DNA of 64,000 bases from Nitrospira sp. (GCA_015903945.1 JABMDL010000010.1:1-64000), one strand, 5' to 3'. Shown: positions 9,022 to 18,680, counted from the stretch's first letter. Notes: generated by a model from the letters alone, not told the origin. Made by a program: numbers and translations.

Positions 9022-9918
9022 ATGTCGCGTCTTACTGTCAGAAAGGCCGTCATTCCTGCAGCAGGACTCGGCACGCGGTTTCTTCCCGCGACCAAGGCCT
9101 CGCCGAAAGAAATGCTGCCGCTGGTCGACAAACCGCTCATCCAATATACGGTGGAAGAAGCGGTCGCCTCCGGGATCGAAGACATTATCGTGATCACCGG
9201 ACGGGGCAAGCGCGCCATCGAAGACCACTTCGATCGCTCGGTGGAACTTGAAGAGAATTTGAAAGGGACCGGCAAGAGCCAAGTCCTGCATCAGATGCGG
9301 CAGATTTCGAATCTCGCCAACTTCTGTTATGTGCGTCAGCCGGAAGCCTTGGGCTTGGGACACGCTGTGCTCTGTGCGCAACACTTGATCGGTGATGAAC
9401 CGTTCGCCGTGATTCTCGGCGATGAAATCATCGATGCCCCGGTTCCAGCACTCGCCCAACTGATCCATGTCTACAAGAAACGCCATGGCGCGGTTCTGGG
9501 TGTGCAAGAGGTCCCCAAGCAGGATGTCAGCCGATACGGCATCGTCGCGCCCAAACACATCGTGAGCGGTCTGCATCGCGTCCTAGACATGGTGGAGAAA
9601 CCGTCGCCGGCCGATGCCCCCTCGACATTGGCCGTCATCGGCCGGTATGTCCTGCCGCCGGAGATCTTCCCGATCCTGAGAAAAACGGCGCCCGGAAAGA
9701 ACGGGGAAATTCAGCTGACCGACGCGCTCAAAGAGCTGGCGAAACGATCCCCGATGTTTGCTCAAGAAATCAAAGGCCAACGTCACGACGCCGGGGATAA
9801 ACTGGGCTTTCTCGTCGCCACGATCGAATTCGCGCTGAAGAGCCCCTCATTGGGAGCAGATTTCGCTGAGTATCTTGTCTCACGCGCGAAGATACTTTCA
9901 AACGACCGACGAAAATAG
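9022..9918 (+). CDS. galU: UTP--glucose-1-phosphate uridylyltransferase
   Basis: Makes UDP-glucose from UTP and glucose-1-phosphate for surface polysaccharides, trehalose or glycogen-type storage. The frame opens at 8905, but the family start is the ATG at 9022 (MSRLTVRKAVIPAAGLGTRF, 298 residues). Seen: nucleotide-binding AAGLGTRFLPATKASPKEML, DKPLIQYTVEEA, and VEKPSPADAPSTLAVIGRYV in the sugar-binding half, all typical of bacterial GalU. The upstream 39 codons lack family similarity and contain the promoter. No Shine-Dalgarno sequence precedes the ATG. It is followed by lon on the same strand after 85 bases. Confidence 0.95.
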   Translation: MSRLTVRKAVIPAAGLGTRFLPATKASPKEMLPLVDKPLIQYTVEEAVASGIEDIIVITGRGKRAIEDHFDRSVELEENLKGTGKSQVLHQMRQISNLANFCYVRQPEALGLGHAVLCAQHLIGDEPFAVILGDEIIDAPVPALAQLIHVYKKRHGAVLGVQEVPKQDVSRYGIVAPKHIVSGLHRVLDMVEKPSPADAPSTLAVIGRYVLPPEIFPILRKTAPGKNGEIQLTDALKELAKRSPMFAQEIKGQRHDAGDKLGFLVATIEFALKSPSLGADFAEYLVSRAKILSNDRRK

Positions 9919-10003
9919 ATCGTTCCTCAAGCCATACGACCACACCGTGCCGCCGGACGAACCGCACATTCATCCGAGTCGGCATTAAAGGACGCGGCCT
10001 CCG

Positions 10004-12508
10004 ATGACAGACCAGAACGAACAGGACCTTCAGCCCCCGCAGAACGTCGAGATTCCCGCCCAGCTGCCCTTACTGCCTGTGCGTGATATCGTCGTGTTTC
10101 CTTATATGGTGCTTCCGCTCTTCGTCGGACGAGACATGTCGATCAAGGCGATTGAGGCGGCTCTCGCCGGTAACAGAATGATCTTCCTCGCCACGCAAAA
10201 AGCGCTCGACGTGGAAAATCCTGAACCCCACGACATCCACGAGATCGGCACCGTCGGCATCGTCATGCGTATGCTGAAGCTGCCGGATGAACGCATCAAA
10301 ATCCTCGTGCAGGGCGTCGCCAAAGCCAAAATCGCCAAGTACATCCAGACCGACCCCTACTATTCCGTCCGCATCGACAAGCTCCCCGACACCAAGCCTT
10401 CGGGAACGGCGCTCGAAGCCGAAGCGGTCATGCGCACGGTGAAGGAACAGATCGAGCGGATTGTCAGCCTGGGCAAAGTCCTCATCCCCGACGTCATGGT
10501 CGTCATTGAGAATCTGGAAGAGCCCGGACGGCTCGCCGACATGGTGGCGTCGAATCTGGGATTGAAAGTTGATATCACCCAGTCCGTGCTGGAACTCATC
10601 GACCCGGTCCAGCGTCTTCGCCTGGTCAGTGACATTCTCGGCAAGGAAATCGAAGTCCTGTCCATGCAGCAAAAGATTCAGGCGCAAGCCAAGGGCGAAA
10701 TGGACAAGACCCAGCGCGAATACTTCCTGCGCGAGCAGCTGAAAGCCATTCAAAAAGAATTGGGTGAATTGGATGAACGGGCGGAAGAAGTCACCGAGTT
10801 CCGCAAACGCATTAAAGACGCCAAGATGCCGGAGAAAGTGCTCAAGGAAGCTGAAAAACAGCTCAAACGCCTGGAAAAGATGCACCCCGACACGGCCGAG
10901 TCCGCGACGGTCCGCACCTATCTGGAGTGGATGGTGGAACTGCCCTGGTCCAAACGGTCGAAGGACAACCTCGACCTGAAGGCCGCGGCCAAGGTCCTGA
11001 ACGAGGACCACTACGACCTGGAGAAGGTCAAGGAACGGATTCTGGAATATCTGGCCGTCCGCAAGCTGAAAGAGAAGATGAAGGGCCCCATCCTCTGTTT
11101 CGTCGGGCCGCCAGGGGTCGGCAAGACCTCTTTGGGCAAATCGATCGCCCGTGCGCTCGGGCGCGAATTCGTGCGCATCAGCCTCGGTGGAGTCCGGGAC
11201 GAGGCGGAAATCCGTGGACACCGACGCACCTACGTCGGCGCGCTGCCCGGTCGGCTCATCCAGGGCATGAAACAGGCAGGAACGGCCAATCCCGTCTTTA
11301 TGCTGGACGAGGTGGACAAGGTCGGCATGGATTTCCGTGGCGACCCCTCCGCGGCGCTGCTTGAGGTGCTTGATCCCGAACAAAACAACGCGTTCACCGA
11401 CCATTATTTGGGCGTCCCCTTTGACTTGACGGAGGTGATGTTCATCACCACCTCCAATCTGATCGATCCGATCCTTCCCGCGCTGCGCGACCGGATGGAG
11501 ATCATCGAAATTCCGGGATATACCGAGGAAGAAAAACTGGGCATCGCCCAGAAATACCTGATTCCCAGACAACTCGAAGAACACGGCATCACGAACAAGC
11601 ACGTTCGTATCGCGGAGCCGGCCATCAGACAGATCATCGCGCACTACACGCGCGAAGCCGGGGTGCGCAATCTCGAACGCGAGATTGCCAACGTCATGAG
11701 GAAAGTGGCCAAGAAAGTCGCGGAAGGCAAGGGCCAGGGGTTCCCGGTTGATTCCGCGAACCTCCAGAAATATCTCGGCGTCCCGAAGTACGTGCCCGAA
11801 GCGGAATTGGAAAAAGACGAAGTGGGCGTGGCCACCGGCTTGGCCTGGACCGAAGCGGGCGGCGACGTCCTCCACATCGAAGCGACGGTCATGAAAGGCA
11901 AAGGCCAGCTGACCCTGACCGGCCATCTGGGCGACGTCATGAAAGAATCGGCCCAGGCGGCGCTCAGCTATGTCCGGTCACGGGAAAAAACGCTGGGGAT
12001 CAATCCCGATATGTTCAGCAAGCAGGATCTGCACATTCATGTCCCGGCCGGCGCGATTCCCAAGGACGGACCTTCGGCCGGCATCACCATGGCCACCGCC
12101 ATCGCCTCGGCCCTCTCCGGCATCCCCGCCAGACGGGATCTGGCCATGACGGGAGAAATCACCCTGCGCGGGCGCGTCCTGCCGATCGGTGGATTGAAAG
12201 AAAAAATCCTGGCTGCCAAGCGAGCCAAATTGACGACGGTGATTCTGCCAAAGCGGAATAAAAAGGACCTTGAAGGCATCCCGAAACACCTGCTGAAAGG
12301 TATCCATTTGTCCTTCGCCGACACGATGGACGACGTGATGAAAATCGCCCTGAGAAGAACCGCGGCCACCCGATCGGCAGCGAAAAAAGCGTCGTCCCCC
12401 GCGACGGCGGTTCCTACATCGGGGCACACCGGAAAACGCAAGCGGGACAGCCGCGCACGGGAAATCCAGGCCACGCTGTCGCCTGTCCCGGCTGCGCGTC
12501 ATCGGTAG
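10004..12508 (+). CDS. lon: ATP-dependent protease Lon
   Basis: Cytoplasmic AAA+ serine protease that degrades misfolded and regulatory proteins. The 834 residues comprise the N-terminal substrate domain ([23 protein letters not shown]), a coiled-coil region, and an ATPase with Walker [14 protein letters not shown] and Walker [10 protein letters not shown]. The protease domain has its catalytic serine in [13 protein letters not shown] and its lysine in the [15 protein letters not shown]...[10 protein letters not shown] stretch. The last 45 residues are a basic, low-complexity tail beyond the usual end. Lon coexists here with a proteasome system. The 618-aa antisense ORF (10070..11926) is a shadow produced by GC-rich codon use. 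Confidence 0.97.
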   Translation: MTDQNEQDLQPPQNVEIPAQLPLLPVRDIVVFPYMVLPLFVGRDMSIKAIEAALAGNRMIFLATQKALDVENPEPHDIHEIGTVGIVMRMLKLPDERIKILVQGVAKAKIAKYIQTDPYYSVRIDKLPDTKPSGTALEAEAVMRTVKEQIERIVSLGKVLIPDVMVVIENLEEPGRLADMVASNLGLKVDITQSVLELIDPVQRLRLVSDILGKEIEVLSMQQKIQAQAKGEMDKTQREYFLREQLKAIQKELGELDERAEEVTEFRKRIKDAKMPEKVLKEAEKQLKRLEKMHPDTAESATVRTYLEWMVELPWSKRSKDNLDLKAAAKVLNEDHYDLEKVKERILEYLAVRKLKEKMKGPILCFVGPPGVGKTSLGKSIARALGREFVRISLGGVRDEAEIRGHRRTYVGALPGRLIQGMKQAGTANPVFMLDEVDKVGMDFRGDPSAALLEVLDPEQNNAFTDHYLGVPFDLTEVMFITTSNLIDPILPALRDRMEIIEIPGYTEEEKLGIAQKYLIPRQLEEHGITNKHVRIAEPAIRQIIAHYTREAGVRNLEREIANVMRKVAKKVAEGKGQGFPVDSANLQKYLGVPKYVPEAELEKDEVGVATGLAWTEAGGDVLHIEATVMKGKGQLTLTGHLGDVMKESAQAALSYVRSREKTLGINPDMFSKQDLHIHVPAGAIPKDGPSAGITMATAIASALSGIPARRDLAMTGEITLRGRVLPIGGLKEKILAAKRAKLTTVILPKRNKKDLEGIPKHLLKGIHLSFADTMDDVMKIALRRTAATRSAAKKASSPATAVPTSGHTGKRKRDSRAREIQATLSPVPAARHR

Positions 12509-12517
12509 AGTGGCATC

Positions 12518-13564
12518 GTGGCCCTTTCAAAGGCCCCACCCCGCATCCGAGAATTCGCCCTGATCCGGACTCTCGCGCGCCGGTTCGCCCGCCACAACAC
12601 ACAACTCATCCGAGGCATCGGCGATGACGCCGCCGTGTTGGCGGCGCCGGCACCGGGATGGTGGCACGTCACGACCGATTTGCTCGTCGACGGCATCCAC
12701 TTCGATCTGCGCACCGCGTCTCTCGAATCGGTCGGATACCGGGCCGCCATGGCCAATCTCAGCGACATCGCAGCCATGGGTGCGGTGCCGCGGTACGTGC
12801 TCATCTCACTCGCCGTCCCGTCTGAATTCGGCACGAGGCAGGTGGTTCAGCTGTACACCGGCCTCATGCAGGCATGCCGGCCGCGTCATGTCGTTCTGAT
12901 CGGAGGCGACACCTCCGCCTCCAAGACTGGACTCTTTGTGAGCCTCACCCTCCTCGGAACCACTGAATCAGGGCAGGCACTGTTCCGCCACGGAGCCCGC
13001 GTGGGCAATCACATTTATGTGACGGGGACATTGGGAGACTCACTGGCTGGCCTGCAACTCCTGGCTCACACCGCATCGAAGCGACCGGCACATCGGCCCT
13101 TCTCCCCACTACGCACCACTCACAAAAACTATTTGATCAATCGCCATCTCCGCCCGACCGCCCGTCTTGCCGAAGGACAATGGCTCAACAACGCGCGAGT
13201 GGCGACCGCCGCCATCGATCTGTCCGATGGCCTCTCCGGCGACCTTCGGCACCTCTGCGAAGAAAGTCGCGTAGGCGCGGAGATCGACTTGAGTACCCTC
13301 CCCATCTCGGCGGCGTGCCGTGCCTATGCCGAAAGCCGCCGTCTGGACCCGGCGGTGATGGCGCTCACCGGAGGCGAAGACTACGAACTCCTGTTCACCG
13401 CTCCCCCGGCGAAACAGGGAGCGATCGCTCGGCATGCACGCACACACGGGTTTCACGTCACACGGATCGGCACGATCCGGTCCCGCCGGTTCGGGATGCG
13501 GATGCATACTCCCAATGGTACGATGAAACCGATTCCCAACACGAGCTACGAACACTTCCGTTGA
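12518..13564 (+). CDS. thiL: Thiamine-monophosphate kinase
   Basis: Phosphorylates thiamine monophosphate to thiamine pyrophosphate, the last step of the pathway begun by thiS/thiG/thiE elsewhere in the window. The 348 residues show the PurM/ThiL fold: IREFALIRTLARRF, the metal- and ATP-binding GIGDDAAVL near residue 36, TTDLLVDGIHF, NLSDIAAMGA and ALTGGEDYELLFT. It begins 9 bases after lon and its TGA overlaps the next gene's ATG (ATGA), so the three are probably co-transcribed. Confidence 0.95.
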   Translation: MALSKAPPRIREFALIRTLARRFARHNTQLIRGIGDDAAVLAAPAPGWWHVTTDLLVDGIHFDLRTASLESVGYRAAMANLSDIAAMGAVPRYVLISLAVPSEFGTRQVVQLYTGLMQACRPRHVVLIGGDTSASKTGLFVSLTLLGTTESGQALFRHGARVGNHIYVTGTLGDSLAGLQLLAHTASKRPAHRPFSPLRTTHKNYLINRHLRPTARLAEGQWLNNARVATAAIDLSDGLSGDLRHLCEESRVGAEIDLSTLPISAACRAYAESRRLDPAVMALTGGEDYELLFTAPPAKQGAIARHARTHGFHVTRIGTIRSRRFGMRMHTPNGTMKPIPNTSYEHFR

Positions 13565-14079
13565 TGTCCAATCACACCAGCCAGAGCGCGGTGTCGAGCC
13601 GCAGGTCGTTCCGTGCACTGCTCCGCCAAGTGCTGCACTTACAGGAGTCGCCCCAGCGTACCGCACTGGCATTCGCCATCGGGGTCTTCATCGCCTTCTC
13701 CCCCGCCTACGGCTTGCACACGGCAATGGTGGTGGTCTGCACATGGCTCTTTGGCCTTAATTTTGTGGCGTTGTTGACCGGCGCGTTCGTCAACAATCCT
13801 TGGACCATTGTGCCGATCTTGGGTGCGACCTATTGGACCGGCGCCTGGTTATTGGGATACACGGACACCCCGACATTCAATTGGACCGACCTCAGTTTCA
13901 GCGGCATCTACGAACAGGTCGTTCCCTATCTGATTCCATTTGCACTCGGTGGATTCGTTCTGAGCGTGATCGGATCCCTGCTGGCCTACCCCGTCGCGTA
14001 TCTGCTCATTCTCCGATACCGTCCGGCTCTGGGCCCACCCCCCTCTCATCCATTGCCGCCTCCCGACCAGGTGGGCTAA
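13564..14079 (+). CDS. DUF2062-domain membrane protein
   Basis: A 171-residue protein that starts at the ATG overlapping the thiL stop; the track ORF from 13180 is an overextended frame. The stretch SPQRTALAFAIGVFIAFSPAYGLHT, followed by NNPWTIVPI, is the DUF2062 signature. At least three hydrophobic helices are visible (about residues 35-55, 60-80 and 125-150). The molecular role of DUF2062 is not known. Close packing between thiL and the HD-domain gene suggests co-expression only. Confidence 0.85.
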   Translation: MSNHTSQSAVSSRRSFRALLRQVLHLQESPQRTALAFAIGVFIAFSPAYGLHTAMVVVCTWLFGLNFVALLTGAFVNNPWTIVPILGATYWTGAWLLGYTDTPTFNWTDLSFSGIYEQVVPYLIPFALGGFVLSVIGSLLAYPVAYLLILRYRPALGPPPSHPLPPPDQVG

Positions 14080-14093
14080 GATGCACTCCACCT

Positions 14094-15512
14094 ATGGTCC
14101 CCTCCGAACGATTGAACGCCCCCTATGATGGATCGGCGCTGATTGCCGATCCCATCCACCGGTACGTCTCGTTCACCGTACCCTATGCCGTCCAGGATCC
14201 TCACGAGCAAACCGAGAAGGACCTCATCGACTCACCCTGGGTCCAACGGCTGCGGTATATTTATCAGCTCCAAAGCGCCCGCTGGGTCTATCCCTCGGCG
14301 GAACATACCCGCTTTGTCCACTCGCTCGGGACCATGCATGTGGCTGGGCGATTTGCCCGGCATCTCTATCCGTTTCTCAAGAAGTCCGTCCCCGATGTGC
14401 CCTCGGCCAACTACGTCGAAGCCGTGCTGCGCATTACGGCGCTGGTCCACGACATCGGCCATGGTCCGTTTTGCCATTTCTTCGACGAGAACTACCTCCA
14501 CGGCTTTCATCTCACGCACGAAAAGCTTGGGCAAATTATCATCCGTGAGCACCTGGGGCCCATCATCCGGAATATCCGCCGGAGCCCGTCCGGCCCCTTC
14601 GCCACAGGCGAGGAGCTGGACCCCAACCAAATTGCGCATCTGATTGTGAAGGAAAAAGGGAAAGACAACTCCCGCCTGCCTCGATGGTTGAACATGCTCC
14701 AACCTGTCATTTCAGGCAGCTATACCGGAGACAATCTGGATTATGTCTTGCGGGACTCCTACATGTGCGGCGTGGCGGTCGGACCCGTCGATCTCTCGCG
14801 ATTGATTCACTACACCATCATCACCGACAAAGGATTTACGATTCACAAGACCGGACTTCCGGCTCTGCAGATGTTCCTCAATACCAGAATGTATCTGTAC
14901 TCGAATGTCTACTTCCACCGCACGACCAGGGCCATCGACATCCACTTGCGCGATATTTTTGGCGACACCATGAAGATGCTCTTCCCAAAAGACCCGCGGA
15001 CCTGCATGGACCGGTACCGAACGCTCACCGACTGGTCGCTGTTGGAGGAAGTGCGGGGATGGACACGCGCCGGCCAGAAGGCGCGGCGCCGGCTCGGGCA
15101 TGAATGGGGGCGCATTCTCAACCGGGACGTCAAATGGAAGATGGCCTACAGCACCACGCTGAAGGAAAAAGGTCAGGAACGGGGGATGGCCTTCCCCAGC
15201 CATGAGCAGTTCGCGCAGCAGATCGCGAAAGAATTGCCAAAGGAGTTGCGTGGTCTGGAGTTTCGCGTTGATATGGCGCCGCTGGACCCTCGGCCTGACC
15301 CAAAAGACCGGCGCGGAAATCCGCTGTATGTCTACGATCCCGGCACCAACCAGGTGTCAACCGAGCCGCTCGAAGAGTTCTTGGATTTGTTGCCCACGAG
15401 GCTCATCCAATTCCGCGTCTATTCGCACGACCATACGCACGACGCCGCCCTCTCACAAGCCGCGGCAACCGTCCTCAATAAGACGCCGTCCAGCCTCGAA
15501 TCGAATTATTAG
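14094..15512 (+). CDS. HD-superfamily phosphohydrolase
   Basis: A 472-residue protein beginning at the ATG at 14094 (MVPSERLNAPYDGSALIADP); the longer track ORF runs in from upstream and overlaps the DUF2062 gene. Metal-binding HD motifs are clear: HTRFVHSLGTMHVAGRFA, then ITALVHDIGHGPFCHFFDE. The Q-L-x-R-L-like RLRYIYQLQSARWVYPSAEHTR resembles dNTP triphosphohydrolase-related HD proteins. The substrate is not certain; nucleotide hydrolysis is the family expectation. The stop codon abuts the MITE-like element directly. Confidence 0.88.
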   Translation: MVPSERLNAPYDGSALIADPIHRYVSFTVPYAVQDPHEQTEKDLIDSPWVQRLRYIYQLQSARWVYPSAEHTRFVHSLGTMHVAGRFARHLYPFLKKSVPDVPSANYVEAVLRITALVHDIGHGPFCHFFDENYLHGFHLTHEKLGQIIIREHLGPIIRNIRRSPSGPFATGEELDPNQIAHLIVKEKGKDNSRLPRWLNMLQPVISGSYTGDNLDYVLRDSYMCGVAVGPVDLSRLIHYTIITDKGFTIHKTGLPALQMFLNTRMYLYSNVYFHRTTRAIDIHLRDIFGDTMKMLFPKDPRTCMDRYRTLTDWSLLEEVRGWTRAGQKARRRLGHEWGRILNRDVKWKMAYSTTLKEKGQERGMAFPSHEQFAQQIAKELPKELRGLEFRVDMAPLDPRPDPKDRRGNPLYVYDPGTNQVSTEPLEEFLDLLPTRLIQFRVYSHDHTHDAALSQAAATVLNKTPSSLESNY

Positions 15513-15721
15513 CCCGCATTATTCATGGCGGTTCGTGACGAAACCAACGAGGCGCCACGCGAGACGGGCACGCGGAGCCCTGAGCGACCGAGGCATACTT
15601 GAAACAGTATGTTGAGGTCACGAGGGGCGAGCCTGCCCGCTTGGTCGTGAGAAAACCACGACCAGGCTTGTCGCAGCGGCGTGTCGGTGGTTGCAGTAGA
15701 AGCGTTCATGAATAATGCGGG
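15513..15721. mobile_element. 209-bp MITE-like element with 15-bp perfect terminal inverted repeats
   Basis: CCCGCATTATTCATG at 15513-15527 is repeated exactly as its reverse complement at 15707-15721. The interior has two further hairpins: TGGTCGTG-agaaaac-CACGACCA (15642-15664) and CATACT...AGTATG (about 15594-15612). There is no transposase frame. The element fills the gap between two converging genes and begins on the base after the HD-gene stop. The layout fits a non-autonomous transposon remnant; a clear target duplication is not visible. Confidence 0.65.
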
Positions 15722-15735
15722 TTAACACGCCGGAC

Positions 15736-16503
15736 TTATGCCGGGACTTTTTCCGGCTGGTTGCCGAGCAGGTGCGATTTCCGCAGCTTCATGATGTTGC
15801 GTTGCCCCGCCGTCGGAAAATGGAGGCCACGCTTGTTGCTGGGAAACCGTGTTTCAAATCGCTCGATGAGTGCCAGCGCCTCATCGTTGTCTCCGGATCG
15901 GACCAACAGCAGCGCAAGTCGAAGGTACGCGGGAACAAGCAGGAGGAGATGGCGGACTTCCTTGATTTCCTCGACCGCGTACCGATAGCCGGTGGTCGAC
16001 ACCGCTCGATTGATTTTCTCATAACAGGCCGCTTCGATCATGTGCACGCCCAACCGGTCCGTCTCGGCGCTGATGCTCATCTCCCATTGCCCGTTCACCA
16101 AGGCCCGCAGTTCTTCTTGAGACAGTTGGACGCCGTTCTTCTTTGCCTGCGCACGTGCGCGTTCCACAACTCCCCGAGCTTCCTGCCACGCGCCATATAA
16201 CCCAATCAGCATTCCCGGACAAGGCGTGGGGTGCTGGCACTGGCCGTAGCGAGGTGAAAACCCCTTTCCCGCGATCTGAGAGGGAAGAAACACCCGCCCA
16301 TTCGACCCGGCGCATACAGCACAGATCGCGTCGTCATCGGGTACGACATAAATGTACATCCGGACGCCTGAGCGATCAAAAATATCGACCGCCATAATAC
16401 GCCCGGCCATGATCTGCATTTGATAGTACTGCCAGACGACCAACAGGCCGAGCACCGCCACCAGATACGGCGTCACCTCTGCGAACTCCCACTCGCCGAA
16501 CAT
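15736..16503 (-). CDS. Hypothetical membrane-anchored protein with a Cys-rich segment
   Basis: A 255-residue protein of unknown function. One N-terminal transmembrane helix (about residues 11-27, VTPYLVAVLGLLVVWQYY) anchors it. Then DDDAICAVCAGSNGRVFLPS and GQCQHPTPCPG give a pattern of cysteines and a histidine that could bind a metal. It faintly recalls the CxxC-HPxCxC motif of phage MuF-type proteins. The C-terminal half is helical (YLRLALLLVRSGDNDEALALIERFE, TPR-like). The start is supported by AGAGG six bases upstream. It converges with the HD gene across the MITE-like element. Confidence 0.65.
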   Translation of the reverse strand: MFGEWEFAEVTPYLVAVLGLLVVWQYYQMQIMAGRIMAVDIFDRSGVRMYIYVVPDDDAICAVCAGSNGRVFLPSQIAGKGFSPRYGQCQHPTPCPGMLIGLYGAWQEARGVVERARAQAKKNGVQLSQEELRALVNGQWEMSISAETDRLGVHMIEAACYEKINRAVSTTGYRYAVEEIKEVRHLLLLVPAYLRLALLLVRSGDNDEALALIERFETRFPSNKRGLHFPTAGQRNIMKLRKSHLLGNQPEKVPA

Positions 16504-16705
16504 CTCTTACCTCTCCGGTTGCACCTTCGTGCGATTCCAAGAGTAACAGTCATCCATGTCAACACCAAACGGATTCTCGATTCCTACCGGCCGGAGGCTG
16601 CGGGAATATGGACGTTTTTCCTGTGCACAGATCGAGACCGCCGACATAATGGAGTTACGACCGATCAGTCACTCCATCGGTGTGAGCGTGAAAGGAACCT
16701 GCCCC

Positions 16706-17068
16706 ATGTACAGAACAATTGCCCTGACCCTATCCCTGTTGACGCTGACAATCATCCCTGCACATGCCCAACTCGGCGGTGAACAGCACGATGCCGCCAC
16801 GATCCTGAACAGCATGCCTCCCGATGTGTTGGCCAAAGTGCAGGCCCTCGCCCAGATTCTTCAGCAGGGCGTCAAAGAGGGCAGACTGACCGATGCGGAG
16901 ATACGGCACGACATGCTGTCGGGACGGCTGGCAGAGAAGATCAAACAGCTGAGTCCTGCGGCGAATCAGCTGCTTCAGGACATCAGCAGCGCGACACAAG
17001 AAGGCACTGGGCCCGGCCAAGAAAGTATCTTGCCGTTGTTGCAAGGACTGGGCGGCCAGCCGAACTAA
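16706..17068 (+). CDS. Hypothetical small secreted protein
   Basis: I take the ATG at 16706 because it begins a clean signal peptide (MYRTIALTLSLLTLTIIPAHA, cleavage after AHA) and has AAAGGA upstream; the 50 extra codons of the track ORF look non-coding. The mature part (about 100 residues) is helical, with a conserved-looking repeat of L and Q (VLAKVQALAQILQQGVKEGRLTD). It ends in a glycine-rich tail, LLQGLGGQPN. No family recognised; likely periplasmic. Confidence 0.6.
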   Translation: MYRTIALTLSLLTLTIIPAHAQLGGEQHDAATILNSMPPDVLAKVQALAQILQQGVKEGRLTDAEIRHDMLSGRLAEKIKQLSPAANQLLQDISSATQEGTGPGQESILPLLQGLGGQPN

Positions 17069-17089
17069 CGCGTGCCGGTGGTGAGCCGA

Positions 17090-17326
17090 TCATCGGCTGT
17101 GCGGGAGTGACTCATCCACTCCCTTGTTGCTTTCGGCCGGAGCCGGAGGCTTCGACTTACGGCTCTCGTGATGCTCATGAAAAACAACCGCGGCGATGAA
17201 CAGCTGGATGCCAATCAGCAGGAGAAATAAACCGCCGATGTCGTAGCCGACGCTCTCCGTCAGATAAAACCGTCTACTGGCAAGCAGGAACGCCACTGCT
17301 GAGAGAACACCACAAAACATTCTCAT
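17090..17326 (-). CDS. Hypothetical small two-helix membrane protein
   Basis: A 78-residue protein with two predicted membrane helices (about residues 4-18 and 30-48, GGLFLLLIGIQLFIAAVVF). A charged, proline-containing tail follows. AGGAGG eight bases before the ATG supports expression. No family recognised. Its 3' end faces that of the secreted protein gene at 16706. Confidence 0.6.
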   Translation of the reverse strand: MRMFCGVLSAVAFLLASRRFYLTESVGYDIGGLFLLLIGIQLFIAAVVFHEHHESRKSKPPAPAESNKGVDESLPHSR

Positions 17327-17696
17327 GCCGGCGCCTCCTGTTCAGGGGGTTGCTAAGAGAGTACGCCCGATACGGGGGAAGATCAACGTGGACGAAGCCC
17401 AGAGAATGATCCTGACTTCACCGACCAGGCCATTGGAGAACATGGAGGTGGAGACGAAACCCTGAAGGTATCCGACGCCTTAACCCGATGGTCTAGAGCG
17501 CACAACCTTCAGGGCCACAAACCAAGCGTGATTCGGACCGCTTCATCGACTGCTGCCAACTCATCCTGACTGAGCGTTTCAATCCTGGAACGCAACCGAG
17601 ACTTATCCAGCGATCGGATCTGATCCCCCAAAGCGCGAGACCGGAGTCACAATGGCCTTCCGGAAAACGCCCGCTGGAAACACCGGAGAGATGCCG
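17327..17696. other. 370-base region without an intact gene
   Basis: It contains a decayed mazF-like fragment (17509-17646, minus) and a perfect 10-bp inverted repeat, CCCTGAAGGT (17460-17469) with ACCTTCAGGG (17505-17514). The latter half overlaps the fragment's stop codon. Nothing else protein-like was seen on either strand. Confidence 0.55.
17509..17646 (-). pseudogene. Remnant of a MazF/PemK-type toxin gene (C-terminal part)
   Basis: Reading the minus strand from an in-frame stop at 17647-17649 gives LRSRALGDQIRSLDKSRL, then about 20 more residues ending AVRITLGLWP and a stop at 17509. DQIR.LDK.RL followed by SQDELAAVDEAVRI.LGL is the typical C-terminal half of MazF/PemK endoribonucleases. 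The N-terminal half, with the catalytic arginine region, is missing, and no antitoxin gene is next to it. It is read as a decayed toxin-antitoxin locus. Confidence 0.6.
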
Positions 17697-18680
17697 CTAC
17701 GGCGCCGGGGCGCCCGCTGCGGAAACCGCGTCGGGGTCTGGCGACAAGATCGCCGGCTGTGTCTCGGATTTGAACGGCAAGTCCAGCAGCGCATAGGGAT
17801 TCACGCGCGCACCGTTGAGTTTCACACCCCAATGGAGATGAGGCCCGGTCGCGCGCCCGGTGGCCCCCACTTTACCGATGATCTGTCCCGTTTTCACCGC
17901 CTCCCCGTCCTTGACCAACACGTCGGACAGATGGAAGTACATTGAGTAGAACCCGAGGCCATGGTCCAGAAAGATGCCTTTGCCTGAGAAAACATGATCG
18001 ACGGTCAGCCGCACGACTCCGTCGTTTGTCGCCGCCACATCCGTGCCGGTCGGCGCACCGATGTCTTCTCCGTTATGGGGATTGCGGGCCTGGCCGTTCA
18101 TGATGCGCACACTGCCGAAGATGCCGGTTCGTTTCCCGCTCACCGGCTCGACAAAACTGGGCTGCCACAGTCTGCTTTGGGAATCAGTTGCGAGGGCCTC
18201 TTTCACTTGCTCCTGCTCGGCCTTCCATCGGGCCAGGCCCTGCTCGTCGAGATCGACCTTGTCCTTGGGCAGTTTCAGGTGCTCGACACGAAATTTCTCT
18301 TTGACCACCTCGACACGGTAGGTGAGCGACCGGCTGTGTCCCGCGCTGGTGACCTGAATGGCCAGTTCGTGCGTTCCCGGTTCATCTTGCAGATCGATGC
18401 CGAGCAATCCCACAAATCCTTTGGGCTCACCCGGTCTGGTCTCCGGGAACAACTGCACCGTTCGCCCCAAGAATGTGCCCTGCACACGGGCGGTGTCCTC
18501 ATCCGTAGGAACCTTGATCACGAGAATTTGGCCCTGCTTGCCGGTGTATTTCCCGTCGAGCCCGATGGCCGGCCTCGAGATTGAGAATCCATCGACCGGA
18601 AACGCGGCAGCCAGGAGAAACAACGCGAGAGCGATCACCCTGGCCGTCTTGATCATTCTCAACGGACGATACCGGGTCAT
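17697..18680 (-). CDS. Periplasmic M23-family peptidase
   Basis: A 327-residue secreted zinc endopeptidase, probably cutting peptidoglycan cross-bridges. There is a signal helix near residues 10-28 (MIKTARVIALALFLLAAAFPVDG), an immunoglobulin-like middle domain, and a C-terminal LytM domain. Both metal sites are intact: NPHNGEDIGAP (H and D) and GPHLHWGVK (HxH). Its ATG overlaps the pafA stop by four bases, so it is the last gene of the proteasome operon. It is distinct from the degenerate EnvC-like gene at 28794. Confidence 0.9.
   Translation of the reverse strand: MTRYRPLRMIKTARVIALALFLLAAAFPVDGFSISRPAIGLDGKYTGKQGQILVIKVPTDEDTARVQGTFLGRTVQLFPETRPGEPKGFVGLLGIDLQDEPGTHELAIQVTSAGHSRSLTYRVEVVKEKFRVEHLKLPKDKVDLDEQGLARWKAEQEQVKEALATDSQSRLWQPSFVEPVSGKRTGIFGSVRIMNGQARNPHNGEDIGAPTGTDVAATNDGVVRLTVDHVFSGKGIFLDHGLGFYSMYFHLSDVLVKDGEAVKTGQIIGKVGATGRATGPHLHWGVKLNGARVNPYALLDLPFKSETQPAILSPDPDAVSAAGAPAP

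Noticed and set aside
10070-11926. 618-residue ORF antisense to lon
   Set aside because: Phe/Asp/His-rich shadow composition typical of the reverse strand of a GC-rich gene; lon on the plus strand has complete motifs.
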